Shown one piece after another: positions 8,945 through 18,667 of a DNA stretch of 64,000 nucleotides. Position 1 is the first letter of the stretch. Every line of letters begins with the position of its first letter. Both the position numbers and the translations under genes were made by a program. The notes under the pieces are model-generated. The model made no database searches and was not told the origin of the DNA. It was given only the letters and a program-made list of their open reading frames with translations. The stretch covers positions 1-64,000 of the forward strand of contig CAZBZP010000013.1 of assembly GCA_964496435.1 (NCBI GenBank), given 5' to 3'. Origin of the DNA: Berkiella sp964496435. GTDB lineage: Bacteria > Pseudomonadota > Gammaproteobacteria > Berkiellales > Berkiellaceae.

Positions 8945-9442
8945 ATGTTGCACAAAAATATAGGCTGTGGCTTAGTTGGCAGTATTTTAATGCTCTCATT
9001 AGCTGCAAGTGTTGAAGCTAAATCAAGTCAATCTACCTCTTTTCCAAATTCGATTGCTGGTGGCAATGTTATTAAGGTAGATTTAGGTAAACTACGTTGG
9101 GCGGCATACGATAGCAGTGGTCATCTGGTTAAAACAGGAAGAGCATCAGGCGGTAAAAGCTATTGTCCAGATATTCGTCGCGGTTGCAGAACAATTACCG
9201 GTACTTACACCATCTACAGCAAAAAAGGTCCAGGCTGCAAATCGAGCCGTTTTCCTGTAGGTAAAGGGGGCGCACCAATGCCTTACTGCATGCACTTTAA
9301 GGGAGGTTATGCCTTACATGGCGGCAATGTGCCTAATTATAATGCAAGTCATGGTTGTGTCAGGCTCCCATACGCTGATGCCCAATGGTTAAATCAAAAC
9401 TTCGTGCGTGTCGGAAGCACTCGCGTAAGCATTAAATACTAA
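8945..9442 (+). CDS. L,D-transpeptidase (YkuD domain), secreted
   Basis: 165 aa with a signal peptide (hydrophobic core GLVGSILMLSLAAS, likely cleavage after VEA at residue 25). The YkuD active site is intact: HGG with His125, then SHGCVRLP with His136 and catalytic Cys138. The enzyme forms 3-3 peptidoglycan cross-links or attaches proteins to peptidoglycan in the periplasm. Extra cysteines (74, 81, 98, 115) may form disulfides. Start ATG has GGGGAGA 6 nt upstream. A perfect hairpin follows the gene. Confidence 0.9.
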   Translation: MLHKNIGCGLVGSILMLSLAASVEAKSSQSTSFPNSIAGGNVIKVDLGKLRWAAYDSSGHLVKTGRASGGKSYCPDIRRGCRTITGTYTIYSKKGPGCKSSRFPVGKGGAPMPYCMHFKGGYALHGGNVPNYNASHGCVRLPYADAQWLNQNFVRVGSTRVSIKY

Positions 9443-9454
9443 TCACTTCTCGAA

Positions 9455-9477
9455 ATACCGCGGCTTGTCCGCGGTAT
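9455..9477. terminator. Hairpin after the L,D-transpeptidase gene
   Basis: A 9-bp perfect GC-rich stem (ATACCGCGG / CCGCGGTAT) with a 5-nt loop lies 13 nt past the stop codon. No uninterrupted T-run follows (aggcttctaaataatttt), so it may act as an imperfect intrinsic terminator or an mRNA stabiliser. Confidence 0.5.
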
Positions 9478-9626
9478 AGGCTTCTAAATAATTTTCAGCA
9501 CCATTCAGCATGCGCTTTAATATCAATTCATTTTGTTTAGTTTTATGACCAATTTTTTTTAATTTTCAGATTTTCCAATTTCTTATTAGAATGGTTTTAC
9601 TCTTATCATCAAATGGACAGTGTGCA

Positions 9627-10424
9627 ATGGATAATGATGCATTAAGCCTTTTTAAAGATAACCAAAAAAAGAGTTGGGGCTTATTTACCCCAATGGAAAT
9701 ATTCACCACCATGCCCGCTGCGTCTTTGGTCAATTTTGCAGCCCTTAACCCCACTCAAAAAGTACTTGATGTAGGCTGTGGAACAGGCGTCGTTGCTATC
9801 ACGGCAGCACGACAAGGCGCAAAACTAACCGGCATTGATTTAAGTCCAGCGTTAATCAAAGTTGCTAAAGAAAATGCTGTGATTGCTAATCTTGATGTGC
9901 ATTTTGAAGAAGGGGATGTTGAGGCACTACCTTACGCTGATAATACCTTTGATGTTGTATTAAGCCAGTTTGGTCACATGTTTGCACCAAGACCACAAAT
10001 TGCAATAGCTCAAATGTTGCGCGTCTTAAAACCCGGTGGCCTTATTGCTTTTTCAACATGGCCACCTGATTTATTTGTAGGTCGTATGTTTAGCTTAGTT
10101 TCTAAATATTCCCCAGCACCAGAGTGGGTTTCCCCTCCCGTGCACTGGGGAGAGCCTGCATTTGTGAAACAGCAACTAGGTGATAAAGTACAGGATTTGT
10201 ATTTTCATCAAGACATGATGCGTTTTATCAGCTTAAGTCTTGGCCATTATCGCCATCATTTAGAAAGTTCTGTTGGTCCTGTTCTAAAATTTATCCAAGA
10301 TAATCAGCATCAACCTGAACGAATAGCGCAATTCAGACAAGAACTCGAAAAACTTGCCCGTATTTACTATAAAGATAATGTGATTGAGCAATACTTTTTG
10401 ATGAGCAAAGCAATTAAAAAATGA
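9627..10424 (+). CDS. SAM-dependent class I methyltransferase
   Basis: 265 aa with the class I methyltransferase core: motif I VLDVGCGTGVVAITA, acidic motif II TGIDLS, a GDVEALPY block, and the FDVVLSQFGHMFAPRP stretch typical of the UbiE/Methyltransf_11-like group. Substrate unknown. The frame could start at the ATG at 9591, adding 12 hydrophobic residues; the ATG at 9627 gives the MDNDALSLF N-terminus expected for cytosolic relatives, but neither has a strong Shine-Dalgarno. Its stop overlaps the copper oxidase ATG by 4 bp (ATGA), so the two are translationally coupled. Confidence 0.85.
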   Translation: MDNDALSLFKDNQKKSWGLFTPMEIFTTMPAASLVNFAALNPTQKVLDVGCGTGVVAITAARQGAKLTGIDLSPALIKVAKENAVIANLDVHFEEGDVEALPYADNTFDVVLSQFGHMFAPRPQIAIAQMLRVLKPGGLIAFSTWPPDLFVGRMFSLVSKYSPAPEWVSPPVHWGEPAFVKQQLGDKVQDLYFHQDMMRFISLSLGHYRHHLESSVGPVLKFIQDNQHQPERIAQFRQELEKLARIYYKDNVIEQYFLMSKAIKK

Positions 10425-13080
10425 TAAAACAATTTTTAAAATGTACTTTATGTTTACTGCCTTTGAGTGCTTATGGTGACGAGCGCGTTGTCAATTTAGT
10501 AATAGATTATAAACAAGTGAATTTTACAGGCTTGCCGGCTTGTGCATTTGCCATAAATAATCAGATTCCATCTCCTGTGTTACATTTTAAAGAAGGCGAT
10601 CATCTAACGCTCAACGTTCATAATAAGCTTAAAGAAGAAACAGCGCTTCATTGGCATGGCATTATTTTGCCTTGGCAAATGGATGGGGTTGCGGGCATTA
10701 CCCAGAAAGGCATCAAACCTGGAGAAAGTTTTCAATATAAATTCACTTTGGAACAATCTGGTACATTTTGGTATCACGCCCATGCAGGATTGCAGGAGCA
10801 ACAAGGTTTATATGGTGCTTTTATCATCGATCCTATCGAAAAGCCGGCATATCACTACACAAAGGATTTTACGATAGTCCTATCGGATTGGAGTAATACT
10901 CATCCTGATAAAATTTTAGCCAATCTTAAAAAAGAGGGAGATTATTACTCGCCAGACTTTCCATTGCAGCCTTCTTTAATGCGTTATACCCATGATCTGC
11001 AAAAAGCAGACAAGGAAGAGCGAAAAAAATTGATTGAAGATTATCGCATGATGCAGCAAATGGGCATGAGTATTTATGATATCAATGATGTTGCTTATGA
11101 TGCCTTTTTGTTAAATGGGCATACTAAAGATAATCCTTGGACTGCTCTCGTAAAGCAGGGGGATATTGTCAGGCTGAGATTTATAGGTGCAGCAGCTAAT
11201 ACCGTATTTCAGGTTAAACTACCTCATGCAGATATTGAAATGGTTCATGTTCAAGGGAATGACGTTGTTCCCTATAAAGTAAAGAGTTTTAACATCGCGC
11301 CTGGTGAAACCTACGATATTCTTGTTAAGATAAATCAAGATGCGCCACAAGCTATTTATGTTGAATCTACCGATAAAGTTGGTGCTGTGTATGGGGCACT
11401 CAAGACGAACAATGATCAAACAGTTGATTATCAAGCGATAGCGCCTTTTAGCGAACCCAAGCCCGTGACCCGTGAAATGATGTCATTTGGCATGATGCAT
11501 CATGGTGGACATCAAGGTCACGAAGGACATCAAAGTCACGAAGGACATCAAAGTCACGAAGGACATCAAGGTCACGAAGGACATCAAGGTCACGAAGGAC
11601 ATCAAAGTCACGAAGGTCATCAAAGTCACGAAGGTCATCAAAGTCACGAAGGTCATCAAAGTCACGAAGGTCATCAAGCACATCTGCAGGCAAAACAACC
11701 AACAGATATGCATCAAGGCATGCATCNNNNNNNNNNNNNNNNNNNNNNNNNNNNNNNNNNNNNNNNNNNNNNNNNNNNNNNNNNNNNNNNNNNNNNNNNN
11801 NNNNNNNNNNNNNNNNNNNNNNNNNNCATCAAGCACATCTGCAGGCAAAACAACCAACAGATATGCATCAAGGCATGCATCATGATGCAGTAAAATCACA
11901 AATTTCTAAAACAAAATATAAAAGTCTAAAAGCATCACTAAAAACGAATGATCCATCAAAACCCATCCATAAAACCATTACCATGGAATTAGATGGCTGG
12001 ATGGATAGATATATCTGGTTTATCAATGGTGTATCAGAGCATCATGCTCAACCTATTGTCATCGAACCTGATAAACGTTACCGCTTCATTTTTAAAAACC
12101 TATCGATGATGCATCATCCTATGCATATTCATGGGCATTGGTTTATCGTGAGAAATAACCACGATGAATATGATCCTTTATTACATACAATTGATATGCC
12201 ACCTGGCGCGACTATAATCGCTGATGTTGATGCCGATGCCAGCGGGCAATGGTTGTTTCATTGCCATTTTCTTTACCATATGATGTCTGGTATGGCGCGC
12301 GTTTTTCAATATTCAACTTTGCTTGAGATAGTTGATGATAAATATTTGCCAGAGAATATAATTGAGAAAACATCCTTTCATAATCGTCCCATAGTCAGGG
12401 TGGATGCAGTTCGGCCTATCGATCCGGTCTTAGTTCAGCATCCCATGGCGCATGAACATAAAATGAGCTTTAGTAATAATCTTAGCTTAGGCGATGATCC
12501 TTTTCATAATGTACAACGCTTAAGCTATGAAGCTTTGTATGGTTATGATTACAATAAACTCAATATATTTATCAACGATGCCGAAATGAAAAAGGGTAAA
12601 GTAGAAAGCTTGGATGTAGATGCTTTTTACTGGCGCCTTATCTCACAATTTTGGGCACTCAAAGCAGGTATCAATTACACTTATCGTCCAGCGGATACAC
12701 CTTATTGGCAACCTGGGATTGGTGTAGAAGGTATGACCTCCTATTTTATTGATACAGATATTCGTGCTTACTATGATGAGGGCAGTTTTAAATTAGATAT
12801 AGAATGCGAAAGGGAAACGCAAATTACCAATAACTTTTTTATCGGTACCGGTATTAGAGCTATTTTAGCCTCAAAAACAGTTGAGGAACATGAAATAGGA
12901 GATGGTTTTAATCAACTAAGGCTAATGGTTTTTCCATTCTATCGGGTTAAACCTGGCTTTAATCTTGTCTTAGAATATGAGTTTGAAAAATCTTATGAAA
13001 AGCTCAAAAGTATAAAGCAACAGCATGGTGATTCAACTCAAGAACATACAGTAACGTTTGGAGCGCAATTTCTTTTTTAA
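10421..13080 (+). CDS. copA: CopA multicopper oxidase fused to CopB outer-membrane domain (interrupted only by an assembly gap)
   Basis: The N-terminal ~575 residues are a periplasmic multicopper oxidase: signal peptide ending near SAYG, then the copper blocks HWHG (His77/79), WYHAHAG (His119/121), HHPMHIHG (around 513-519) and FHCHFLYHMMSGM (around 561-571). Between domains 2 and 3 sits a His-rich tandem repeat. From about residue 640 the chain matches CopB (ALYGYDYNKL, QFWALKAGINY, GVEGMTSYF, ending FGAQFLF), an outer-membrane barrel. Translation is broken at a 100-N run, but the 55 bp on both sides are identical; removing one copy and the Ns gives 2505 nt, exactly 835 codons, in frame through all copper motifs. 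CopA and CopB are normally separate adjacent genes, so the fusion is unusual. Role: periplasmic Cu(I) oxidation and copper sequestration. Confidence 0.85.
11507..11686 (+). repeat. 18-bp tandem repeat coding for (Gly-His-Gln-Ser/Gly-His-Glu)n
   Basis: Nine full 18-bp units plus one degenerate unit encode GHQSHE or GHQGHE followed by GHQAHL, inside the copper oxidase. Units differ only at one Ser/Gly codon and at GGA versus GGT, so the array is young. The His pairs fit the Met/His-rich metal-binding insert that CopA proteins carry at this place. The antisense strand is also open, a by-product of the repeat. Confidence 0.95.
11727..11826. other. Assembly gap (100 N) with duplicated 55-bp flanks
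   Basis: The 55 bp at 11672-11726 and at 11827-11881 are identical. A placeholder of exactly 100 N between identical ends points to two contig ends overlapping by one k-mer (55 is a common assembler k) that were not merged. The true sequence probably has a single copy; alternatively a few more repeat units are missing. Confidence 0.9.
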
Positions 13081-13131
13081 GCTTTAAAAATACTATAATA
13101 TAAATTCTTAGTAAAAAGTGGGATTAAGATA

Positions 13132-13386
13132 ATGATAAGCAGCGTGATTAATAAATCTCTGTCATTTTTTATATTGTTTGCGATTAGCTCTATTGCACAT
13201 GCTGAAAAAAAAGAGGCTGATCAAGCTATTCCACCACAAGAAATTCTAGATGCATGCCGTGATAAATCACCTAATGACCCATGTGCTTATGAAGATGATA
13301 AAAGCCGCAAGATTAAAGGCACTTGTCTTAAAGACACACGTGCAGTACTTTGTATTGAAGATCCTGAGCCCGCTAAAAAAGAGTGA
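13132..13386 (+). CDS. Small secreted cysteine-containing protein
   Basis: 84 aa with a signal peptide (SFFILFAISSIAHA, cleavage about residue 24) and four cysteines in the mature part: ILDACRDKSPNDPCAYED, then KGTCLKDTRAVLC. The spacing C-x8-C ... G-x-C-x8-C recalls a small periplasmic Cys motif found in many proteobacterial secreted proteins; I cannot name its function. It lies 51 bp after the copper fusion gene on the same strand, so it may be co-transcribed and belong to the copper response (inference). Confidence 0.7.
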   Translation: MISSVINKSLSFFILFAISSIAHAEKKEADQAIPPQEILDACRDKSPNDPCAYEDDKSRKIKGTCLKDTRAVLCIEDPEPAKKE

Positions 13387-13393
13387 AAAAACA

Positions 13394-14038
13394 CTACAAA
13401 GCCGGATTGATTTCCTTTGCTTGAGCATAAACTCTTTGCACTGCAGGTCTTGCTGCAATAGCAGCATGCCAACGTTCAACATGGGGTACTTCAATCAGTT
13501 TATGTTCTTTTATCAGCGCCAGAAAGGGGCTAACCCAAGGGTAGCACGACATATCTGCAATGGAATATTCGCCAGCAATATAAGATTTATCACTTAACTG
13601 CTTATCAAGAACACCATAAAGTCTTATAATTTCTTTTTGGTATCTATCAATCGCATAGCTAATTTTTTCATGAGCAAATTTGGCAAAGTGATTGTATTGA
13701 CCGCTCATAGGGCCAAGACCCGCTGATTGCCAAAACAACCATTCTAAGGTTGTGTAATACCCTAATTTATCCTGTGCTATAAATTTATTGGTTTTCTGTG
13801 CAAGGTATAACAAAATTGCCCCAGATTCGAATATGGCAATAGGCTCATTACTTTCAACTGGGTTGTTATCTACAATCGCCGGGATCTTATTATTAGGTGA
13901 AATTTTTAAAAAGGAAGGCTCAAATTGCTCACCTTTGTTTATATTAACAGGGATAATCCTATAGGGGAGTGCTGCTTCTTCAAGAAAGAGCGAGATCTTA
14001 AAGCCGTTGGGTGTGGTCCAATAATATAAATCAATCAT
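13394..14038 (-). CDS. Glutathione S-transferase (YfcG/Ure2-like)
   Basis: 214 aa. The N-terminal thioredoxin-like domain has LYYWTTPNGFKISLFLEE, where the Thr/Asn of TTPN replaces the catalytic Tyr/Ser as in YfcG/Ure2-type enzymes, followed by NKIPAIVD (cis-Pro). The helical domain carries YIAGEYSIADMSCYPWV, the GST N-capping/hydrophobic staple region. These proteins act as glutathione-dependent disulfide reductases or transferases in the cytosol. Start: the frame opens at 14095, but the ATG at 14038 has GGAAGAG upstream and fits the family N-terminus. Its leader region lies in the dispersed palindromic repeat, which may be a recent insertion. Confidence 0.88.
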   Translation of the reverse strand: MIDLYYWTTPNGFKISLFLEEAALPYRIIPVNINKGEQFEPSFLKISPNNKIPAIVDNNPVESNEPIAIFESGAILLYLAQKTNKFIAQDKLGYYTTLEWLFWQSAGLGPMSGQYNHFAKFAHEKISYAIDRYQKEIIRLYGVLDKQLSDKSYIAGEYSIADMSCYPWVSPFLALIKEHKLIEVPHVERWHAAIAARPAVQRVYAQAKEINPAL

Positions 14039-14047
14039 ATACTCTTC

Positions 14048-14156
14048 CCATTTTAAATTTATACTGCGTTGCCAGCGCTTACTCACCCCAGTCATGTATC
14101 AGGGCATACACTCCTGGGGATTCATTCGCTTGGCGCCTTGTCTAATTTTAAAATGG
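14048..14156. repeat. Palindromic dispersed repeat, copy 1 (MITE/REP-like), with partial direct copy
   Basis: A 109-bp element whose ends are near-perfect inverted repeats (CCATTTTAAATTTA at 14048-14061 and TAATTTTAAAATGG at 14143-14156) and whose centre (14086-14119) is an imperfect hairpin opening with CCCCAG and closing with CTGGGG. About 31 bp of its left end plus flank (ACTCTTCCCATTTTAAATTT and onward, from 14041) recurs directly at 14168-14198. A related copy lies at 20217-20330. No coding capacity; a non-autonomous mobile repeat or REP family is the likely nature. Confidence 0.7.
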
Positions 14157-14349
14157 TTCGAGTATCTACTCTTCCCATTTTAAATTTATACTGCGTTGTT
14201 CATCAAATCATAGTTTAGCGTATGAAGGATAGTCTTTACCCTAGGTGTAAGTTGATTAATAAACTATAATGAATGCGCTATCCCTAAAATCATTCAACTT
14301 ATTGATAAAATAAGGTTTTATAGCGAAGGATTCGCGATAAACAAAGACA

Positions 14350-17300
14350 ATGTGGATAGTTAGACTAGCTCTTTCAAGGCCTTATACCTTTATAGTATTA
14401 GCTTTGCTCATACTTATTCTTGGCCCATTGGCTATTATTCGCACACCTACTGATATTTTTCCCAACATCAATATACCCATTATTAGCGTAGTGTGGTCCT
14501 ATACGGGGCTACCACCGGATGAATTGGCCAATCGTATTACCAGTAACTTTGAACGTGCGGTTACCACCACCGTTAATGATATTGAACATATTGAGTCCCA
14601 ATCGCTCACGGGTGTTAGCGTAACAAAACTGTTTTTTCACCCAAGTGTTAATATTGATTTTGCCTTAAGCCAAGTTACTGCTGTATCTCAAACGATGTTA
14701 AGAAATTTTCCGCAAGGCACAACGCCACCACTTATATTGAGTTACAACGCCGCAACAGTGCCTGTGTTACAGCTCATTCTTTCTAGTGAAAATTTAAATG
14801 AACAACAGTTATTTGATACTGGCAACAACATCGTACGAACCCAATTAGCCACCGTGCAGGGGGCAGCGCTGCCATATCCTTTTGGGGGCAAGATAAGACA
14901 GGTTCAGGTTGATTTAAATCCACAAGCAATGCAAGCCTATGGCGTTTCAGCTCAGGATGTAAATGCAGCCATTGGCGCACAAAATCTTATTATTCCTGCG
15001 GGAACGCAGAAAATTGGCTCTTATGAATACATTGTTAAATTAAATGGTAGCCCGACCAATGTTAATGATATGAATTTCATGCCCATTCGGATAGCTGATG
15101 ATGCCATTCTCTATGTGGGTGATGTGGCGCATGTCAGGGATGGAAATGCACCACAAACGAATATTGTACGTGTTAACGGTCAGCGTGCTGTAATGATGTC
15201 CGTTCAAAAATCAGGCAATGCTTCAACATTGGATATTATCGAAAAAGTAAAGTCGAAAATTCCAAAAATCAGAGAAATAGCACCTGATGGCTTTAAGATT
15301 GGATATTCAGGCGATCAATCACTCTTTGTGCGTGCAGCCGTGGATAATGTCATCCATGAAGGCGTTATAGCTGCAGCTTTAACAGGATTGCTAATCTTAC
15401 TGTTTTTAGGAAGTTGGCGATCCACGCTTATCATTACTATTTCAATCCCCTTATCCATCTTGGCTGCCATAGTTGTCTTATCAGCACTTGGCGAAACTAT
15501 TAATATTATGACTTTGGGCGGGCTTGCGCTGGCTGTTGGTATTTTAGTGGATGATGCGACAGTTACAATAGAAAATATAAATTGGAATCTAGAGCAGGGC
15601 AAAGAAGTAGAACAAGCCATATTAGATGGTGCAAATCAAATAGCTGTCCCAGCTTTAGTATCAACTTTGTGTATTTGTATTGTGTTTGTGCCCATGTTTT
15701 TCTTAACGGGTGTGTCCCGCTACTTGTTTGTGCCAATGGCAGAAGCAGTTGTGTTTTCAATGATAGCCTCATACATATTATCGCGTACTTTGGTGCCCAC
15801 CTTGGCCAAGTATCTGTTACGCAAACATGAAAATCATAAAACCCAAGAAAATCAACATTTGTTTTCACGTATTCATCATCGCTTTGAAGCATATTTTGAA
15901 AAATTCAGAAGCCGTTATAAACAAGTTCTAGAACATATACTGCAACATAATAAATTATTTATTGTCTCATTTATGGGCTTTTTGCTCGTGTCTTTGGTTA
16001 TGTTGGTGCCTTGGTTGGGGACCGACTTTTTCCCTAGCAGTGACTCAGGTGCGATTAAGTTGCACATTCGTGCCCCTACTGGAATGCGTGTGGAAGAAAC
16101 AGCAAAAATTTGTGATGAGATCGATGAAATTATTCGCGAAATCATTCCCAGTGAAGAACTGGTTTCAATAATTGATAATATTGGATTACCCTATAGCGGT
16201 ATCAATCTTTCTTATAATAATTCAGGTACAGTTGGACCTGAAGATGCAGATATTCTCATTTCATTAGCTAAAGATCATCGTCCAACAGACGATTATGTCC
16301 GAAAATTGCGTGTCGTCTTAAATGAACGCATGGCAGGCGTGACGTTCGCATTCTTACCAGCTGATATTGTGAGCCAAATTTTAAACTTTGGTTTGCCTTC
16401 ACCCATTAATTTACAAGTGATAGGTAGCAAAGAAGAGGAAAATTATAACCTAGCATTAGCACTTTTAAATGAAATTCGACGCATTCCAGGTATTGTAGAT
16501 GCCAGAATTCGTCAAGCATACAATTATCCTGAGTTATATGTTAATGTGGATAGAAGTCTAGCTAAAGAACTAGGCTATACGCAGCAAGATGTTGGCGCTA
16601 ATATGTTAATATCTTTATCTGGCAGTTTTCAAACATCACCCACATTTTGGCTGGATCCTAAAAACGGTGTTTCATATTCTATTGTAACCCAAGTGCCACA
16701 ATATCGATTGGATTCATTACAAGCTTTAAAAAATACACCAATATCAAATTTAACCAAAGCAAGCCAGCCTCAAATTTTAGGTGCGCTTGCTACGATAAGC
16801 CGCGGTTTTGGCTCAGTTGTTGAATCACATTATAATGTGCAACCTGTGATGGATATTTTTGCTTCAGTTCAAGATCAAGACTTAGGTTCAATATCGAAGA
16901 AAATCAATAAGATTATTCAAAAATATAATAAAGAATTGCCTAAAGGATCATCACTTGTTGCCAGAGGCCAAATGAAAACCCAAAAGGAGACATTTAGTGG
17001 TTTGTATTTTGGTTTACTCTTTTCAATTGTCTTGGTTTATTTGTTGATTGTTGTTAATTTTCAGTCATGGTTAGATCCTTTTATCATTATTACCGCATTG
17101 CCTGGTGCTATCACGGGGATAGCGTGGATATTATTTATTACCCACACGACACTAAGTGTACCTGTGTTAACAGGTGCCATTATGTGTATGGGGGTGGCGA
17201 CAGCTAACAGTATTCTTGTAGTCAGTTTTGCCAGAAATTATATGGCGCTAGGACACGATCCCATCACCTGTATGCTTGAAGCAGGTTATGCCCGCATTCG

Positions 17301-17523
17301 TCCTGTACTTATCACGGCATCAGCAATGATTATTGGTATGATACCTATCGCTTTGGCAATAGGTGAAGGTTCAGAGCAAAATGCACCTTTAGGTAGAGCC
17401 GTAATAGGTGGTTTGCTTTTTGCAACAATATCAACCTTATTTTTTGTACCTGCTGTGTTTTGCTTGATTCATGGATATAGAAATAAAAAACAGGGAGATG
17501 TGAATGGATCCCAGCACGCCTAA
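14350..17523 (+). CDS. RND efflux transporter, inner-membrane permease (pump 1)
   Basis: 1057 aa, the usual length for HAE1/AcrB-type permeases. It begins with a membrane helix (YTFIVLALLILILGPLA) followed by the large periplasmic loop; the second membrane bundle starts with VIAAALTGLLILLFLGSW and contains the proton-relay Asp pair in VGILVDDATV (Asp401-Asp402). The second half repeats the layout (LYFGLLFSIVLVYLLIVV and after). It exports drugs or other small molecules by proton antiport. First gene of an RND-MFP-OMF operon; its end overlaps the adaptor gene by 20 bp. The subfamily diverges from AcrB, and the substrate is unknown. Confidence 0.92.
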   Translation: MWIVRLALSRPYTFIVLALLILILGPLAIIRTPTDIFPNINIPIISVVWSYTGLPPDELANRITSNFERAVTTTVNDIEHIESQSLTGVSVTKLFFHPSVNIDFALSQVTAVSQTMLRNFPQGTTPPLILSYNAATVPVLQLILSSENLNEQQLFDTGNNIVRTQLATVQGAALPYPFGGKIRQVQVDLNPQAMQAYGVSAQDVNAAIGAQNLIIPAGTQKIGSYEYIVKLNGSPTNVNDMNFMPIRIADDAILYVGDVAHVRDGNAPQTNIVRVNGQRAVMMSVQKSGNASTLDIIEKVKSKIPKIREIAPDGFKIGYSGDQSLFVRAAVDNVIHEGVIAAALTGLLILLFLGSWRSTLIITISIPLSILAAIVVLSALGETINIMTLGGLALAVGILVDDATVTIENINWNLEQGKEVEQAILDGANQIAVPALVSTLCICIVFVPMFFLTGVSRYLFVPMAEAVVFSMIASYILSRTLVPTLAKYLLRKHENHKTQENQHLFSRIHHRFEAYFEKFRSRYKQVLEHILQHNKLFIVSFMGFLLVSLVMLVPWLGTDFFPSSDSGAIKLHIRAPTGMRVEETAKICDEIDEIIREIIPSEELVSIIDNIGLPYSGINLSYNNSGTVGPEDADILISLAKDHRPTDDYVRKLRVVLNERMAGVTFAFLPADIVSQILNFGLPSPINLQVIGSKEEENYNLALALLNEIRRIPGIVDARIRQAYNYPELYVNVDRSLAKELGYTQQDVGANMLISLSGSFQTSPTFWLDPKNGVSYSIVTQVPQYRLDSLQALKNTPISNLTKASQPQILGALATISRGFGSVVESHYNVQPVMDIFASVQDQDLGSISKKINKIIQKYNKELPKGSSLVARGQMKTQKETFSGLYFGLLFSIVLVYLLIVVNFQSWLDPFIIITALPGAITGIAWILFITHTTLSVPVLTGAIMCMGVATANSILVVSFARNYMALGHDPITCMLEAGYARIRPVLITASAMIIGMIPIALAIGEGSEQNAPLGRAVIGGLLFATISTLFFVPAVFCLIHGYRNKKQGDVNGSQHA

Positions 17524-18667
17524 TTTACTGTCAGAAAAGAACGCAAGCCGATTGAAAAGGGTACTTTTCATTTTGGCAGCCATTGCATTGTTAGGTATTG
17601 GAAAACGTGTTATTGAAAGTCATTCATTAAAAAGCCAGACCAATGATTTATCAATCAGAACAGTGAAGGTAATAGAGGCAAAGAAAGAAAAGGCTTTTGA
17701 AGAAATAACCTTGCCGGGTAATCTGCTTGCTTGGCATGAAGCAACGATATTTGCAAGAACTAATGGGTATATAAGAAAGTGGAATGTAGATATTGGCGCG
17801 CATGTGAAAAAGAATCAAGTACTGGCAGTGATTGAAACCCCAGAGGTGGATGCTCAACTTCGACAAGCAAAAGCAGATCTTAAAACTGCTATCGAAAACC
17901 ATGAGTTAGCACAAACGACAGCAAGTCGATGGCTAAAGTTATTAGAAACAAACTCGGTTACAAAACAAGAGGTACAGGAGAGGGTTAGTGCAGCAAAATC
18001 AACAGCCAGTATTGTACAAGCTAATGTTGCAAATAAAGATAGATTACAAGAATTAACTGATTTTCAAAAAGTAACCGCGCCATTTGATGGCATCATTACT
18101 TCACGCACTACCGATATAGGGGCTTTGATTGATGCTGGTAGTAATAGTGCATTTCCTTTATTTCATATTGTTCAAGCAAATAAGCTCAGATTGTATATCA
18201 ATGTGCCGCAAATATATGCCACTAAATTTAATGCAAAAACTGAAGTATATATTAATTTGATAGAAAGACCGGAAAAAAAATACCCAGCAAAATTAGTGCA
18301 AACAGCAAAGGCCATCAACACGGATACACGCACCTTACTGGTTGAGCTTGAAATTCCAAATCCCAACTATGAATTATTAGCAGGAAGTTACGTGCAAGTG
18401 CATATTAAAATAGCATCACCAGAGCACAGCATTATCCTGCCGGTGAATACCTTGATTTTTAGATCCCAAGGTATGCAGGTGGCAGTACTTTCTGAAGAAA
18501 ATAAGGTACTTTTAAAAAGCATATCCATTTCAACAGATTACGGTAATGTCGTTGAAGTGACTGGGATAAAGCCAGGTGAGAAAATAGTGATGAATCCACC
18601 TGATTCCATCGAGAGCGGTGACGTTGTTAGAGTGTTGTCGACGCAGGTGGATGATAAGAAAGCATGA
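17504..18667 (+). CDS. RND periplasmic adaptor (membrane fusion protein, pump 1)
   Basis: 387 aa. One N-terminal membrane helix (VLFILAAIALLGIG), then the HlyD/AcrA architecture: barrel-sandwich half GYIRKWNVDIGAHVKKNQVL, a helical hairpin (residues ~115-180), the second lipoyl half VTAPFDGIITSRTTDIGALI, then beta-barrel and membrane-proximal domains. It bridges the permease and the TolC-like channel. Starts inside the 3' end of the permease gene with GGGAG upstream; its stop overlaps the outer-membrane gene by 4 bp (ATGA), so the three are strongly coupled. Confidence 0.92.
   Translation: MDPSTPNLLSEKNASRLKRVLFILAAIALLGIGKRVIESHSLKSQTNDLSIRTVKVIEAKKEKAFEEITLPGNLLAWHEATIFARTNGYIRKWNVDIGAHVKKNQVLAVIETPEVDAQLRQAKADLKTAIENHELAQTTASRWLKLLETNSVTKQEVQERVSAAKSTASIVQANVANKDRLQELTDFQKVTAPFDGIITSRTTDIGALIDAGSNSAFPLFHIVQANKLRLYINVPQIYATKFNAKTEVYINLIERPEKKYPAKLVQTAKAINTDTRTLLVELEIPNPNYELLAGSYVQVHIKIASPEHSIILPVNTLIFRSQGMQVAVLSEENKVLLKSISISTDYGNVVEVTGIKPGEKIVMNPPDSIESGDVVRVLSTQVDDKKA

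Noticed and set aside
10421..11893. A truncated multicopper oxidase pseudogene followed by a separate gene
   Set aside because: The break is caused by Ns between identical 55-bp ends; collapsing restores a full-length frame with all copper ligands.
11448..11899. Open frames on the antisense and +2 strands of the His-rich repeat
   Set aside because: They are by-products of an 18-bp repeat (a multiple of 3) without stop codons in other frames; the sense frame is continuous with the copper oxidase.
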